Assembly: GCA_016183935.1 (NCBI GenBank) | Contig: JACPDR010000019.1 | Span: 1 to 64,000 of the forward strand | Source: Caulobacterales bacterium | Lineage (GTDB): Bacteria; Pseudomonadota; Alphaproteobacteria; Caulobacterales; Caulobacteraceae | DNA length: 64,000 nucleotides | Direction of reading: 5' to 3' | Part shown: in pieces, positions 16,830-26,148 of the stretch | Layout: each line of letters starts with the position of its first letter | Position numbering within the stretch: the first letter of the stretch is position 1 | Made by a program: the position numbers and the translations under genes | Notes under the pieces: generated by a model | Told to the model about the DNA's origin: nothing | Seen by the model: the letters and a program-made list of their open reading frames with translations, nothing else | Database searches by the model: none

Positions 16830-18811
16830 TCGTTGAAACCGGGGCCTTCGCCCTGATCCTCGCCCTAGTGCTGGCGGCGTTGCAGACCGGCCTCGCCGTG
16901 GGCGGCCGCCTACGCCGCAGCCCGGTGCTGGCCGGGGCCGCCGAGGGGGCCGCCATCGCCTCCGCCCTGGCCGTGGCCGTGGCCTTCGCCGCCCTGATCT
17001 TCGCCTTCGTGGTCTCGGACTTCTCGGTCGCCAACGTCGCGGCCAACAGCCACACCGACAAGCCGATGCTCTACAAGGTGGCCGGAGCGTGGGGCAGCCA
17101 CGAGGGTTCGCTGGTGCTGTGGTGCCTCGTCCTGACCGGTTTCGGGGCGGTGCTCGCCCGGGCCCGCAACCTGCCGTTCGGACTGAAGACCTCGGCGGTC
17201 GCCACCCAGGGCCTGCTCGGCGTGCTGTTCCTCGCCTTCGCCGTCTTCACGTCCAGCCCGTTCGCGCGGCTGAACCCGGCCCCGTTCCAGGGCGGGTCGC
17301 TGAACCCGCTGTTGCAGGATCCGGCGCTCGCCTTCCACCCGCCGCTTCTGTACGCGGGCTACGTCGGGTTTTCGGTCTGCTTTTCGCTGGCCGTGGCCGC
17401 CCTGGTCGAGGGCCGCGCCAATTCCGCCTTCTGGCCGGCCTGGGGCCGCTGGGTGCGGCCCTGGGCTCTGGCCAGCTGGGCCTTCCTGACCGTCGGCATC
17501 ACCCTCGGGGCCTTCTGGGCCTATTACGAACTCGGCTGGGGCGGCTGGTGGTTCTGGGACCCGGTCGAGAACGCCAGCTTCATGCCGTGGCTGGCCGGCG
17601 CGGCCCTGCTGCACTCGGCCGTGGTCACCGAGCGTCGCGGCGCGCTGGCGGGCTGGACCACCTTCCTGGCGCTGCTGGCCTTCACCTTCTCGATGCTGGG
17701 GGCCTTCCTCGTCCGATCCGGCGTCCTGACCAGCGTGCACGCCTTCGCCGTCGATCCGCAGCGCGGCATGATGCTGCTGGCCATTCTCGGCGTCACGGCG
17801 GGCGCGGCCTTCGCCCTGTTCGCGTGGCGCGCACCGCGGCTGAAGGGCGGCGGCATGTTCGCCCCGGTCAGCCGCGAAGGCGCGCTGGTGCTCAACAATC
17901 TGTTCCTGACCGCCGCCTGCGCCACCGTCCTGCTCGGCACGCTCTATCCGCTGATCCTCGAGGCGGCCAACGGCTCGACCATCTCCGTCGGCCCGCCCTA
18001 TTTCGCCCTGACCTTCGTGCCGTTGATGGCCGTGGCCTTCATCATCCTGCCCGCCGGGCCGCTGCTGGCGTGGAAGCGCGGCGACCTCAGGGGCGTGACG
18101 CAGCGCCTCGTCGTCGCCGCAGGCCTGGCCGTCCTGCTCGCCCTCGCCGGCTGGCTGATGTTCGAGCCGCGCAAGGCCCTCTCGGCGGCCGGGATCGGCC
18201 TCGGCGCCTGGCTGATTCTCGGAGCCCTCGCCGAGGCGGCCGAGCGCACCCGCCTGTTCCGCGCCTCCTTCGGCGAGACCCTGCGCCGCGCCCGGGGCCT
18301 GCCGCTCGGCGCCTGGGGCACGACCCTGGCCCACGCCGGGCTGGGCGTCTTCGTGCTGGGGGCGGTGGTGGAGACCGGCTACCGCGTCGAGGCGGCCCGC
18401 CCGATCGCCGTCGGCGAAACGGTCGAGGCGGGCCCCTGGGCCGTGCGGCTGGACGCGGTCCGGATCATCGAGGGGCCGAACTATCTGGCCGAGCAGGGTC
18501 GGCTGACCGTCACCCTCCGCTCCGGCGCCGCGCCGCGCGAGGTCGTCGCCGAGCGCCGCTTCTTCCCCGCCGGAGGTCAGACCACCACCGAGGTCGGCCT
18601 CGACTTCCGCGGGCTGGACGACGTCTATGTGGTGTTGGGCGAGCGCGGCCGCACCGAGGCCGGCGCCCCGGCCTGGAACGTCCGCGTCTGGTGGAATCCG
18701 TGGGCGCGGCTGATCTTCCTCGGCCCGGCCATCATGGCGCTTGGCGGGGTGCTGTCGCTGATGGACCGCCGGCTGCGGCTGGCGGTTTCGAAACGGAAGG
18801 CGGCGCCATGA
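16826..18811 (+). CDS. ccmF: Cytochrome c heme lyase subunit CcmF
   Basis: The large integral component of the heme-ligation complex, 661 residues with about 15 transmembrane segments. The tryptophan-rich heme-handling motif is present (GWGGWWFWDPVENASFMPW near residue 235), as are the conserved HEGS context (WGSHEGSLVLW near 90) and a late periplasmic domain (VEAGPWAVRLDAVRIIEGPN). It overlaps ccmE and ccmH by four bases each. Confidence 0.96.
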   Translation: MIVETGAFALILALVLAALQTGLAVGGRLRRSPVLAGAAEGAAIASALAVAVAFAALIFAFVVSDFSVANVAANSHTDKPMLYKVAGAWGSHEGSLVLWCLVLTGFGAVLARARNLPFGLKTSAVATQGLLGVLFLAFAVFTSSPFARLNPAPFQGGSLNPLLQDPALAFHPPLLYAGYVGFSVCFSLAVAALVEGRANSAFWPAWGRWVRPWALASWAFLTVGITLGAFWAYYELGWGGWWFWDPVENASFMPWLAGAALLHSAVVTERRGALAGWTTFLALLAFTFSMLGAFLVRSGVLTSVHAFAVDPQRGMMLLAILGVTAGAAFALFAWRAPRLKGGGMFAPVSREGALVLNNLFLTAACATVLLGTLYPLILEAANGSTISVGPPYFALTFVPLMAVAFIILPAGPLLAWKRGDLRGVTQRLVVAAGLAVLLALAGWLMFEPRKALSAAGIGLGAWLILGALAEAAERTRLFRASFGETLRRARGLPLGAWGTTLAHAGLGVFVLGAVVETGYRVEAARPIAVGETVEAGPWAVRLDAVRIIEGPNYLAEQGRLTVTLRSGAAPREVVAERRFFPAGGQTTTEVGLDFRGLDDVYVVLGERGRTEAGAPAWNVRVWWNPWARLIFLGPAIMALGGVLSLMDRRLRLAVSKRKAAP

Positions 18812-19350
18812 GCCGCCTGGAAAGGTCCTCTCCTCGAGGGGGAGGGCGCTCCCTCTTCTTGCTTCCGGCGATCGCGGCGCTTCTGATCGCTGGCCCCGCC
18901 CTTTCCCAGGAGCCGCCGCCGGCGCCTGATCGGCCGCTGCCGGACGCCGCGCAGGAGGCCCGGGCGCAGGCGCTGTTCGACGACATCCGCTGCGTGGTCT
19001 GCCAGCATGAGGCCATCGCCGACAGCCCGGCCGGCATCGCCGCCGACATGCGCGGCCTGGTCCGCGAGCAGATCGCCGCCGGGCGCTCGGATGCCCGGAT
19101 CAAGCAGGATCTGGTGCGGCGCTACGGCGATTTCGTGCTGTTTCAGCCGCCGGTCCGGCTCGGCACGTGGCTGCTGTGGTTCGGCCCGTTCGCACTGATG
19201 GCGGCGGCCGGCGCCGCCCTGATGCTGATGACCCGGCGCCGCCGCGTCGAGCCTCCGGCCCTGTCGCCGGACGAGGAGGCGCGGCTGGCGGAGATCATGT
19301 CGGCGTCCGCGGATCGCCGTGATGCTGACGCAAAGTCGTCTGACCACTGA
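18808..19350 (+). CDS. ccmH: Cytochrome c maturation thiol-reductase subunit CcmH (CcmL/CycL)
   Basis: Keeps the CXXCH cysteines of apocytochrome c reduced for heme attachment. The 180-residue protein has a signal segment (LFLLPAIAALLIAGPALS), the redox pair Cys62 and Cys65 in IRCVVCQ, a helical bundle (LVREQIAAGRSDARIKQDLV) and a C-terminal membrane anchor (WFGPFALMAAAGAALMLM). The first 15 residues are unusual: RSSPRGGGRS is encoded by a copy of a short inverted-repeat element (18827-18846) found elsewhere in the window. No ccmG gene is present in this operon. Confidence 0.93.
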   Translation: MSRLERSSPRGGGRSLFLLPAIAALLIAGPALSQEPPPAPDRPLPDAAQEARAQALFDDIRCVVCQHEAIADSPAGIAADMRGLVREQIAAGRSDARIKQDLVRRYGDFVLFQPPVRLGTWLLWFGPFALMAAAGAALMLMTRRRRVEPPALSPDEEARLAEIMSASADRRDADAKSSDH

Positions 19351-19382
19351 CGCGCGGGCGGACCTATCCTTGGTCAGCGACG

Positions 19383-19410
19383 TTGGCCATGCGGGCCGCC
19401 GCCCTATATT
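19383..19410 (+). promoter_or_regulatory. Candidate promoter of degP
   Basis: TTGGCC (19383-19388) and TATATT (19405-19410) are spaced by 16 bases, 50 bases before the degP start and downstream of the ccmH stop. The -10 is good for such GC-rich DNA and the -35 is partial. A GAGGAGAGG ribosome site lies further down. Confidence 0.35.
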
Positions 19411-19460
19411 GACGAACTGAACGGGCGTCCGCGTCCGAGGAGAGGATCGTACGAAACCCG

Positions 19461-21011
19461 ATGATGAAGCGTAAGGAATTCATGCTGGGGGCCACGTTCG
19501 GCCTGGTTTTGGCGGCCGGCGCCACGGCGGGAGGCGTCATCGATTGGCCGAGCGCCAACGCCGGCCCCGTCGCCGGTGTGTCCGGCCGGCTGTCGCCCAA
19601 CGCCGGCGCCGCCGGCCTGGCCTTCGCCCCGCCGCAAGGGGCGCCCCTCAGTTTCGCCGACATCTTCCAGCAGGTCGCGCCGGCGGTGGTGCAGATCGAC
19701 GTCGAGGCGCCGATCCAGCGTCCCGAGGGCGGCGTTCTGCGCATTCCCGGAATTCCGTTTGGCGTCCCGGTGCCGGAGCTGGAGGAGGGCGAGGAAGCTC
19801 CGACGTCCGTCGGCGCCGGCTCGGGCTTCTTCATTTCCGCCAACGGCTACATCGTCACCAACGCCCACGTGGTCGAGAACGCCACGAAGATCACCGTGCG
19901 ACTGGCCGATCAGCGTGAGCTTGAGGCGCGGCTGATCGGACGGGACGAAGCCACGGATCTGGCCGTCATCAAGGTCGAGGGCGCGGACTTCCCGTTCGTC
20001 AATTTCGAGGAAGGCGCCCAGCCGCGCGTCGGCGACTGGGTCATCGCCGTCGGCAATCCGTTCGGTCTCGGGGGGACGGCGACCGCCGGCATCGTGTCGG
20101 CGCAGGGGCGCAACATTCCCGATCCGACAGCCCAGTACGTCGATTTTCTGCAGATAGACGCGGCCATAAATCGCGGCAACTCGGGCGGACCGACCTTCGA
20201 CATCTACGGCCGGGTCATCGGCGTGAACTCGGCCATCTATTCGCCGACCGGCAACTCGGTCGGCATCGGCTTCGCCATCCCCGCCTCGGTCGCCAAGCCG
20301 GTTACAGACCAGCTGATGCGAAACGGGACGGTCGAGCGCGGATATGTCGGCCTGGGCCTGCGCACCTTCACCGCGGATCAATGGGAAGCCTACGGCCTGC
20401 CTCGCGACTTCGAAGGGGCCTATATCGAGAGCGTCACGGACGGCGGACCGGCTGACCGGGCCGGAGCCCGGGTCGGCGACCTGCTCGTCGGCGTCAACGG
20501 CGATGCGGTCAAGGACGGAACCGAAGCCACCCGTCTCGTGGGTGCGGCCAAACCTGGCGAGACCATCCGGCTCGAGGTGATCCGCGACGGCCGCCGCGTG
20601 ACCCTGAACGTCCGCTCGGGAACGCGGCCTCCGGAATCGGAGCTTCGCGCCGGCGACGAGCTGGGCGGCGGGTCCGCCGCGCCCGGCGAACCGCCCGCAG
20701 CCCGCGGGGAGGTGGTTGAGGGCCTGACGGTGACGCCGCTCACGGCGACCCTCCGGTCGCGTTACGGCATCCCTGAAAGCGTGGACGGCCTCATCATCAC
20801 CGACGTTGCGCGGGGCGTCCCGGCGTCACGGCTGGGGCTCCAGCCCGGGCTCGTCATCACCCAGGCCGATCGCACGCGTATCCGCACGGTCGAGGCGCTG
20901 CGCACCGCCATCGAGACGGTCAAGCGCAGCGGCCGCCCCAGCGTGCTGGTCTTCGTGTGGACGCCCCAGGGCACGGCGCCCCTCGCTCTCCCGTTCGAGG
21001 ACGAGGAATAG
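19461..21011 (+). CDS. degP: DegP/HtrA-family periplasmic serine protease
   Basis: Degrades or refolds damaged envelope proteins. The 516-residue protein starts with an N-terminal signal or anchor (LGATFGLVLAAGATAGG), then a trypsin-like domain with the triad His136 (TNAHVVEN), Asp166 (ATDLAVIKV) and Ser241 (INRGNSGGP), and two PDZ domains (about 280-370 and 405-505; GAYIESVTDGGPADRAGARV, then GLIITDVARGVPASRLGLQ). The position directly after ccmH is the same as degP1 in rhizobia. A hairpin follows the stop. Confidence 0.92.
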   Translation: MMKRKEFMLGATFGLVLAAGATAGGVIDWPSANAGPVAGVSGRLSPNAGAAGLAFAPPQGAPLSFADIFQQVAPAVVQIDVEAPIQRPEGGVLRIPGIPFGVPVPELEEGEEAPTSVGAGSGFFISANGYIVTNAHVVENATKITVRLADQRELEARLIGRDEATDLAVIKVEGADFPFVNFEEGAQPRVGDWVIAVGNPFGLGGTATAGIVSAQGRNIPDPTAQYVDFLQIDAAINRGNSGGPTFDIYGRVIGVNSAIYSPTGNSVGIGFAIPASVAKPVTDQLMRNGTVERGYVGLGLRTFTADQWEAYGLPRDFEGAYIESVTDGGPADRAGARVGDLLVGVNGDAVKDGTEATRLVGAAKPGETIRLEVIRDGRRVTLNVRSGTRPPESELRAGDELGGGSAAPGEPPAARGEVVEGLTVTPLTATLRSRYGIPESVDGLIITDVARGVPASRLGLQPGLVITQADRTRIRTVEALRTAIETVKRSGRPSVLVFVWTPQGTAPLALPFEDEE

Positions 21012-21046
21012 GTCATCGGAACTCTGACAAAGCGGTAACTGCCGGG

Positions 21047-21078
21047 ATCGCCGCCGATGCGCTAACATCGGCGGCGAT
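21047..21078 (+). terminator. Strong 13-bp hairpin between degP and the response-regulator gene
   Basis: A perfect 13-bp stem (21047-21059 with 21066-21078) encloses a six-base loop, 36 bases after the degP stop and 23 bases before the next ATG. There is no T run, so it may be a Rho-independent terminator of the weak kind or a leader structure next to the ribosome site CCGGAGGGG. Confidence 0.6.
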
Positions 21079-21101
21079 TCTGCATCCGGAGGGGTCTTTC
21101 C

Positions 21102-21773
21102 ATGCGTATTCTGGTGGTCGAGGACGACGCGGAAGCCGCGACCGCCATGGTCCGCGGGCTGACCGAAGCCGGGCACGAGCCGACCCACGCCGTCGACGGC
21201 GCCTTCGGCCTGCTCGAGGCCCAGAAGGGCGGCTATGACGTCTATGTCGTCGACCGCATGATGCCGCGCCTCGACGGCATCGGCATGGTCGAGACCCTGC
21301 GCAAGGACGGGGACCAGACCCCCGTGCTGTTCCTCTCGGCCATGGGCGAGGTCGACGACCGCGTCGCCGGCCTGCGGGCGGGAGCCGACGATTATCTGGT
21401 CAAGCCCTACGCCTTCTCCGAACTGATCGCCCGCGTCGAGGCCCTGTCGCGCCGCCGCGAGACCGGCTCGGTGGCCACCATGCTCAAGGTCGGCGACCTC
21501 GAGATGAACCTGATCGCCCGCACCGTGCACCGCGCCGGCCAGGAGATCGACCTGCAGCCGCGCGAGTTCCAACTGCTCGAGTTCCTGATGCGCCACGCCG
21601 GCCAGTCGGTCACCCGGACCATGCTGCTCGAGAAGGTCTGGGAATACCATTTCGACCCCCAGACCAACGTCATCGACGTCCACATCAGCCGCCTGCGCGC
21701 CAAGATCGACAAGGGCTTCGACCACGCCATGCTGCAGACGGTCCGCGGGGCGGGGTATCGGCTGGAGGCCTGA
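21102..21773 (+). CDS. OmpR-family response regulator
   Basis: A 223-residue regulator with receiver signatures LVVEDDAEA, phospho-acceptor Asp51 (VYVVDRMMPRLDG), LFLSAMG and DYLVKPYAF, and a C-terminal winged helix (LQPREFQLLEFLMRH, then TNVIDVHISRLRAKID). It pairs with the kinase gene nine bases downstream. The target genes are unknown. The pair sits between degP and glnE as in rhizobia, which suggests an envelope or nitrogen link but does not prove one. Confidence 0.9.
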   Translation: MRILVVEDDAEAATAMVRGLTEAGHEPTHAVDGAFGLLEAQKGGYDVYVVDRMMPRLDGIGMVETLRKDGDQTPVLFLSAMGEVDDRVAGLRAGADDYLVKPYAFSELIARVEALSRRRETGSVATMLKVGDLEMNLIARTVHRAGQEIDLQPREFQLLEFLMRHAGQSVTRTMLLEKVWEYHFDPQTNVIDVHISRLRAKIDKGFDHAMLQTVRGAGYRLEA

Positions 21774-21782
21774 CGCCTCCCG

Positions 21783-23195
21783 ATGAAGCTCCCCTCCCTC
21801 CTTCGCCGCACGCCCTTCCGGCTGACGCTGCTGTTCCTCGCCCTGTTCGCCGCGGCGGCCAGCGCCATCCTGGCCTATGTCTATTTCGCCTCGGCCGCCG
21901 AGGCCCGGGCCAAGGCCGAACGGGACGTAAGCGCCGAGACCAAAGTGCTGACCGGCATCTACCAGGCCCGGGGCGTACAGGCCCTCAACGAGGCCCTGAT
22001 CGACCGCACCCTGCGCGACAGCAGCTACCTCTACCTGCTGACGGACGCGGAGGGGGACATGAGCACCGGGTCCATCAGCGTGCAGCCGATCGCCGAGCTC
22101 GAGGGGCCGTCGGAATGGATCACCTTCCCCTTCACCGAGACCGACGCGGACGGCCGCGTGACCCGGCCCCAGGTGCGCGGCGTCCAGATGCGGCTGGCGG
22201 GCGGCGAGACCCTGTTCGTCGGCAAGTCCCTGAGCGACACCGAGGCCTATCTGGCGCGCCTGACCCAGGCGCTCTGGGGGGCGATGGGGATCGTGCTTCT
22301 GCTCGGCCTCGCCGGCGGGGTGCTGGTCAGCCGCAATATCGAACGCTCCATGGGTCGGCTCAACAAGGTCGCCACTGCGGTGCAGGAGGGAAATCTCAAG
22401 GCCCGCTTCTCGGTCCGCAACTCCGGCGACGAGCTGGACGAGCTCGGCGCCGGCCTCAACACCATGCTGGACCGGCTCGAGGCGTCGATGGCCTCGATCC
22501 GTCACGCGGGCGACGCCATCGCCCATGACCTGCGCTCGCCCCTGACCCGGATGCGGGCCAAGCTGGAGGTGTCGCTGATCGACGCCGAGGCGGGCAAGAT
22601 CGACGGCGTCGACGCCCTGCAACTGGCCCTCGACGAGGCCGACAACCTGCTCAAGACCTTCAACACCGTGCTGGCCATCGCCCGTCTGCAGGCGGCGGCC
22701 GGGCGCACCCCGGATCCGAAGGTGTTCGACGCCGCCGACCTCGCCGCCGACATGGCCGAGCTCTACGAGCCCGCCTCCGAGGACAAGGGGCTGGAGTTCT
22801 CGGCCGAGATCGAGCGCGGCCTGATGGTCGAGGCCAACCAGCCGTTCCTCGCCCAGGCCCTGGCCAACGTCATCGACAACGCCATCAAATACACCCCCGT
22901 CGGCGGGGCGGTCATGCTGCGCGCCCGCCGGCGCAGCTCGGGCGAGATCGAATTCTCGGTCACCGACACCGGCCCCGGCGTGCCCGAGGCCGACCGCGAG
23001 CGGGTCACCCAGCGCTTCGTGCGGCTGGACAACAGCCGCTCCGAGGCCGGTTCCGGGCTCGGTCTGTCGCTGGTCGTGGCCGTGCTGGAAGCCCACGGCG
23101 GCCGGGTCCAGCTGGACGAGGGCCCCGGCGAATACGGCGGCTTCGGTCCCGGTCTGCGGGTGGCGCTGGTGCTGCCGCCGGCGGACGCGGCGTGA
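21783..23195 (+). CDS. HAMP-domain sensor histidine kinase
   Basis: A 470-residue inner-membrane kinase: transmembrane segments at about 14-35 and 164-184, a periplasmic sensor of about 125 residues, a HAMP domain (about 185-238; RNIERSMGRLNKVATAVQEG), the H-box with His248 (AIAHDLRSPLTRMRAK), an N-box (NVIDNAIKYTPVGG) and G-boxes (VTDTGPGVP, GSGLGLSLV). It acts with the regulator encoded just before it. Its TGA overlaps the glnE GTG. Confidence 0.9.
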   Translation: MKLPSLLRRTPFRLTLLFLALFAAAASAILAYVYFASAAEARAKAERDVSAETKVLTGIYQARGVQALNEALIDRTLRDSSYLYLLTDAEGDMSTGSISVQPIAELEGPSEWITFPFTETDADGRVTRPQVRGVQMRLAGGETLFVGKSLSDTEAYLARLTQALWGAMGIVLLLGLAGGVLVSRNIERSMGRLNKVATAVQEGNLKARFSVRNSGDELDELGAGLNTMLDRLEASMASIRHAGDAIAHDLRSPLTRMRAKLEVSLIDAEAGKIDGVDALQLALDEADNLLKTFNTVLAIARLQAAAGRTPDPKVFDAADLAADMAELYEPASEDKGLEFSAEIERGLMVEANQPFLAQALANVIDNAIKYTPVGGAVMLRARRRSSGEIEFSVTDTGPGVPEADRERVTQRFVRLDNSRSEAGSGLGLSLVVAVLEAHGGRVQLDEGPGEYGGFGPGLRVALVLPPADAA

Positions 23196-26080
23196 GCGAC
23201 GCCCTGGCCTCGCGGCTGAGGCCGTGCGGCCCCCTTGTTGACGCCGGGGCGGCCGACCGGGCCCGCGAACGCCTCTCCGAGGCGGCCTCGGAGCACGGCT
23301 GGGTCGGGACGCTGCAAGGCGCCTGGCCCGCCCTCGCGCCCGTCTTCGCCGCCTCGCCCTATCTGTTCGGTCTCGCCCGGCGCCGGCCTGACCGTCTGCG
23401 CGCGGTCCTCGAGGATGCGCCCGACGCCCGCCTGACCGCCGTCATCGCCGCGGCGGACGCCCTGACGGGCGGCGCCGACGACGTGCGCGCGCCTCTGCGC
23501 CGGCTGAAGGGGGAACTCCACCTGCTGACGGCGCTCGCCGACCTCGGCGGCGTCTGGGACCTGGATCAGGTCACCGGCGCGCTCAGCCGCTTCGCCGACG
23601 CCTCGGTCAACGCCGCGCTGCGCGCCGTCGCCCACGACCAGCGCCAGCGCGGCAAGCTGGTCAGTGCGGCCGACGATCCGCGCGGCCCGGTCCCCGGCCT
23701 GTTCGGCCTCGCCATGGGCAAGCACGGGGCCTTCGAGCTCAACTATTCCTCCGACATCGACATCAGCCTGTTCTGGGAGCCCGAGCCCCTGATCCCCGCC
23801 CTGGCCGAGGGCGTGGAGCCGCAGCGGTTCGTCGACCGGCTGGCCCAGTCGCTGGCGACGCTGATGCAGGAGCGCACCGGCGACGGCTACGTCTTCCGGG
23901 TCGATCTGCGCCTGCGCCCCGACCCGTCCTCGACCCCGCCGGTGGTCGCCGCCCCCATGGCCCTGGCCTATTACGAGAGCGTCGGCCAGAACTGGGAGCG
24001 CGCCGCCTTCATCAAGGCCCGCGCCGTGCTCGGCGATGGGGAGGCCGGGCGCGGCTTCCTGAAGGCCCTGATCCCCTTCATCTGGCGCCGCAGCCTCGAC
24101 TACCCGGCCATCCTCGACATCCAGTCGATCAAACGCCAGATCCACGTCCACAAGACCGGCGAGGGGCTGGAGGCGGCGGGGGCCAATCTGAAACTCGGCC
24201 GCGGCGGCATCCGCGAGATCGAATTCTTCGCCCAGACCCAGCAGCTGATCCTCGGCGGCCGCGATCCCGGGCTGCGCACGCCGCGCACCGTGGAGGCCCT
24301 CGCCGCCCTGCGTGACGCGGGCCATGTCACGCCCGACGCCTGCGCCGGGTTGACCGCCGCCTATGTCGAACTGCGCGGCCTCGAGCATCGCGTGCAGATG
24401 CTCGAGGACGAACAGACCCACAACCTGCCTGCCGAACCCGAAGCCCGCGCGCGGGTGGCGGCGCTGGCGGGCGAGGGCGACCTCGCCGCCTTCGACGCCC
24501 GGGTCGAGGCCCTGCTGGTCGGGGTCAACCGGCGCTACGGCGAACTGTTCGAGGGGGAGGAGGCGCTGTCGTCCCCCTATGGCTCGCTGGTCTTCACTGG
24601 GGTCGAGAACGATCCGGAGACGCTGGAGACGCTGGCGCGGATGGGCTTCTCCGACCCCGCCATGGTCGCCGAGACCATCCGCAGCTGGCACCACGGCCGT
24701 ATCCCGGCCACCCGCACGGCGCGGGGGCGCGAGCTGTTCACCCGCCTGGCCCCCCGCCTGCTGACCGCCCTGGCTGACACCGGCGCGGCCGACGCCGCCT
24801 TCCGCCGGTTCGCCGTGTTCTTCTCGGGGCTGAGCGGCGGGGTGCAGGTCCAGGCCCTGTTCCTGGCCCAGCCGAAGCTGTTCGACCTGGTCGTCGGGGT
24901 CATGGCCTTCGCGCCCCGGCTGGCCCGTACGCTCGGCCGCTATCCGGCGGCGCTGGACAGCATGCTGGACGCGCGTTTCGCGCGCGGCGTCGATGAGGAC
25001 ACCGGCGTCGCCGCCCAGATGGGGGTGGAAGCCGCCGCCGCGCCGGACTTCGAGACCGCCATGAACGTGGTGCGCCGCGTCCATCGCGAGCAGATGTTCC
25101 GCATTGGCGTCCAGACCCTGACCGGCCGCGTCGGACCTGAGGAGGCCGGGCGCGCCTACACCACCCTGGCCGACGCCTGCCTCGCCGCCCTCGCGCCCAC
25201 CGCCATGGCCGAGACCGTCCGCCAGGGCGGGGCGCTGGCCGGCGGCGCGGTGGCCGTCGTGGCCCTCGGCAAGGCCGGGTCGCGCGAGATGACCGCGACG
25301 TCGGACCTCGACCTGATGACCGTCTACGACGCGCCCGCCGACGCCGTATCCGACGCCAGGCATTGGGCGGCCGGGGTGTTCTACTCGCGCTTCACCCAGC
25401 GGCTGATCGCGGCCCTGTCGGCTCACACGGCCGAGGGCGGTCTCTACGAAGTCGACATGCGGCTCCGTCCCGGCGCGGCCAAGGGGCCGGTGTCGCTGCG
25501 CCTGTCGGCGGTCGAGGACTATTACGCGGCCGAGGCCGACACCTGGGAGTTCATGGCCCTGACCCGGGCCCGCGTCGTCTGGGCCGACGATCCGGACTTC
25601 GGCGCGCGCACGGCAGCGGCGCTGGAAGCCATCCTGCGCCGGCCGCGGCCGGGCGTGAGCCTTGCCGGCGACGCCCGCCGCATGCGCGACCTGATGGCGC
25701 GCGAACGCCCGGGGCAGGGGGACTGGGACGTCAAGCTGGCCCCCGGCGGTCAGGTCGACGCGGAGTTCGTGGCGCAGGTGCGCCAGCTCCGGCGGGCGCT
25801 GGCCGGCGGGCCGATGACGGTCTCGACCCTCGAGGCGCTGTCGGACGATCCTGAACTGGCCGAGACCTGGCGGCTGCAGCAGGCCCTCAGCCAGATTTTC
25901 GGGGCGGCCTTCGACGAACGCCCCGATCCCGACCAGGAGCCGGACGGCTTCCGGGAACGGCTGGCCAAGGCCGCCGGCTTCCCCGGCTACGACGCCCTGA
26001 AGGCCGGGCTGGCGAAGGCCCGCACGTCCGCCCGCGCCGCCTTCGAGGCCGCCCTGCCGCCGGTCAGCGACGGAGACTGA
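23192..26080 (+). CDS. glnE: Bifunctional glutamine synthetase adenylyltransferase/adenylyl-removing enzyme
   Basis: GlnE adenylylates glutamine synthetase when nitrogen is plentiful and removes AMP when it is scarce, in response to PII. The 962 residues match the family length. Two nucleotidyltransferase halves are visible: the removase half with YSSDIDISLFW (near residue 187) and VFRVDLRLRPDPSS, and the transferase half with TATSDLDLMTVYD (near residue 705) and LYEVDMRLRPGAAKG. The GTG at 23192 overlaps the kinase stop (GTGA). The opposite strand holds a long open frame over most of this gene, which I regard as a codon-bias artefact. Confidence 0.95.
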   Translation: MSDALASRLRPCGPLVDAGAADRARERLSEAASEHGWVGTLQGAWPALAPVFAASPYLFGLARRRPDRLRAVLEDAPDARLTAVIAAADALTGGADDVRAPLRRLKGELHLLTALADLGGVWDLDQVTGALSRFADASVNAALRAVAHDQRQRGKLVSAADDPRGPVPGLFGLAMGKHGAFELNYSSDIDISLFWEPEPLIPALAEGVEPQRFVDRLAQSLATLMQERTGDGYVFRVDLRLRPDPSSTPPVVAAPMALAYYESVGQNWERAAFIKARAVLGDGEAGRGFLKALIPFIWRRSLDYPAILDIQSIKRQIHVHKTGEGLEAAGANLKLGRGGIREIEFFAQTQQLILGGRDPGLRTPRTVEALAALRDAGHVTPDACAGLTAAYVELRGLEHRVQMLEDEQTHNLPAEPEARARVAALAGEGDLAAFDARVEALLVGVNRRYGELFEGEEALSSPYGSLVFTGVENDPETLETLARMGFSDPAMVAETIRSWHHGRIPATRTARGRELFTRLAPRLLTALADTGAADAAFRRFAVFFSGLSGGVQVQALFLAQPKLFDLVVGVMAFAPRLARTLGRYPAALDSMLDARFARGVDEDTGVAAQMGVEAAAAPDFETAMNVVRRVHREQMFRIGVQTLTGRVGPEEAGRAYTTLADACLAALAPTAMAETVRQGGALAGGAVAVVALGKAGSREMTATSDLDLMTVYDAPADAVSDARHWAAGVFYSRFTQRLIAALSAHTAEGGLYEVDMRLRPGAAKGPVSLRLSAVEDYYAAEADTWEFMALTRARVVWADDPDFGARTAAALEAILRRPRPGVSLAGDARRMRDLMARERPGQGDWDVKLAPGGQVDAEFVAQVRQLRRALAGGPMTVSTLEALSDDPELAETWRLQQALSQIFGAAFDERPDPDQEPDGFRERLAKAAGFPGYDALKAGLAKARTSARAAFEAALPPVSDGD

Positions 26081-26148
26081 CTCCAGCGGCGTTTCACTCT
26101 CCAGACAGGGATGCACGGCCGCGTCGGGCGGCCATGGAGACCATCGGG

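Noticed and set aside
17089..18807. Long plus-strand frame running through ccmF into ccmH
   Set aside because: Only the part from 18808 encodes a recognisable protein (CcmH). The rest is the off-frame shadow of ccmF and is rich in Arg/Pro/Gly.
20826..23096. A 756-codon minus-strand open frame opposite the two-component pair and the end of degP
   Set aside because: Same codon-bias artefact; the plus strand has complete regulator and kinase motifs.
22763..26116. A 1117-codon open frame on the minus strand opposite glnE
   Set aside because: GlnE is unmistakable on the plus strand. Long antisense frames are expected in DNA this rich in GC because stop codons are rare in the mirror frame, and the antisense translation is low-complexity (Gly/Gln/His/Arg).
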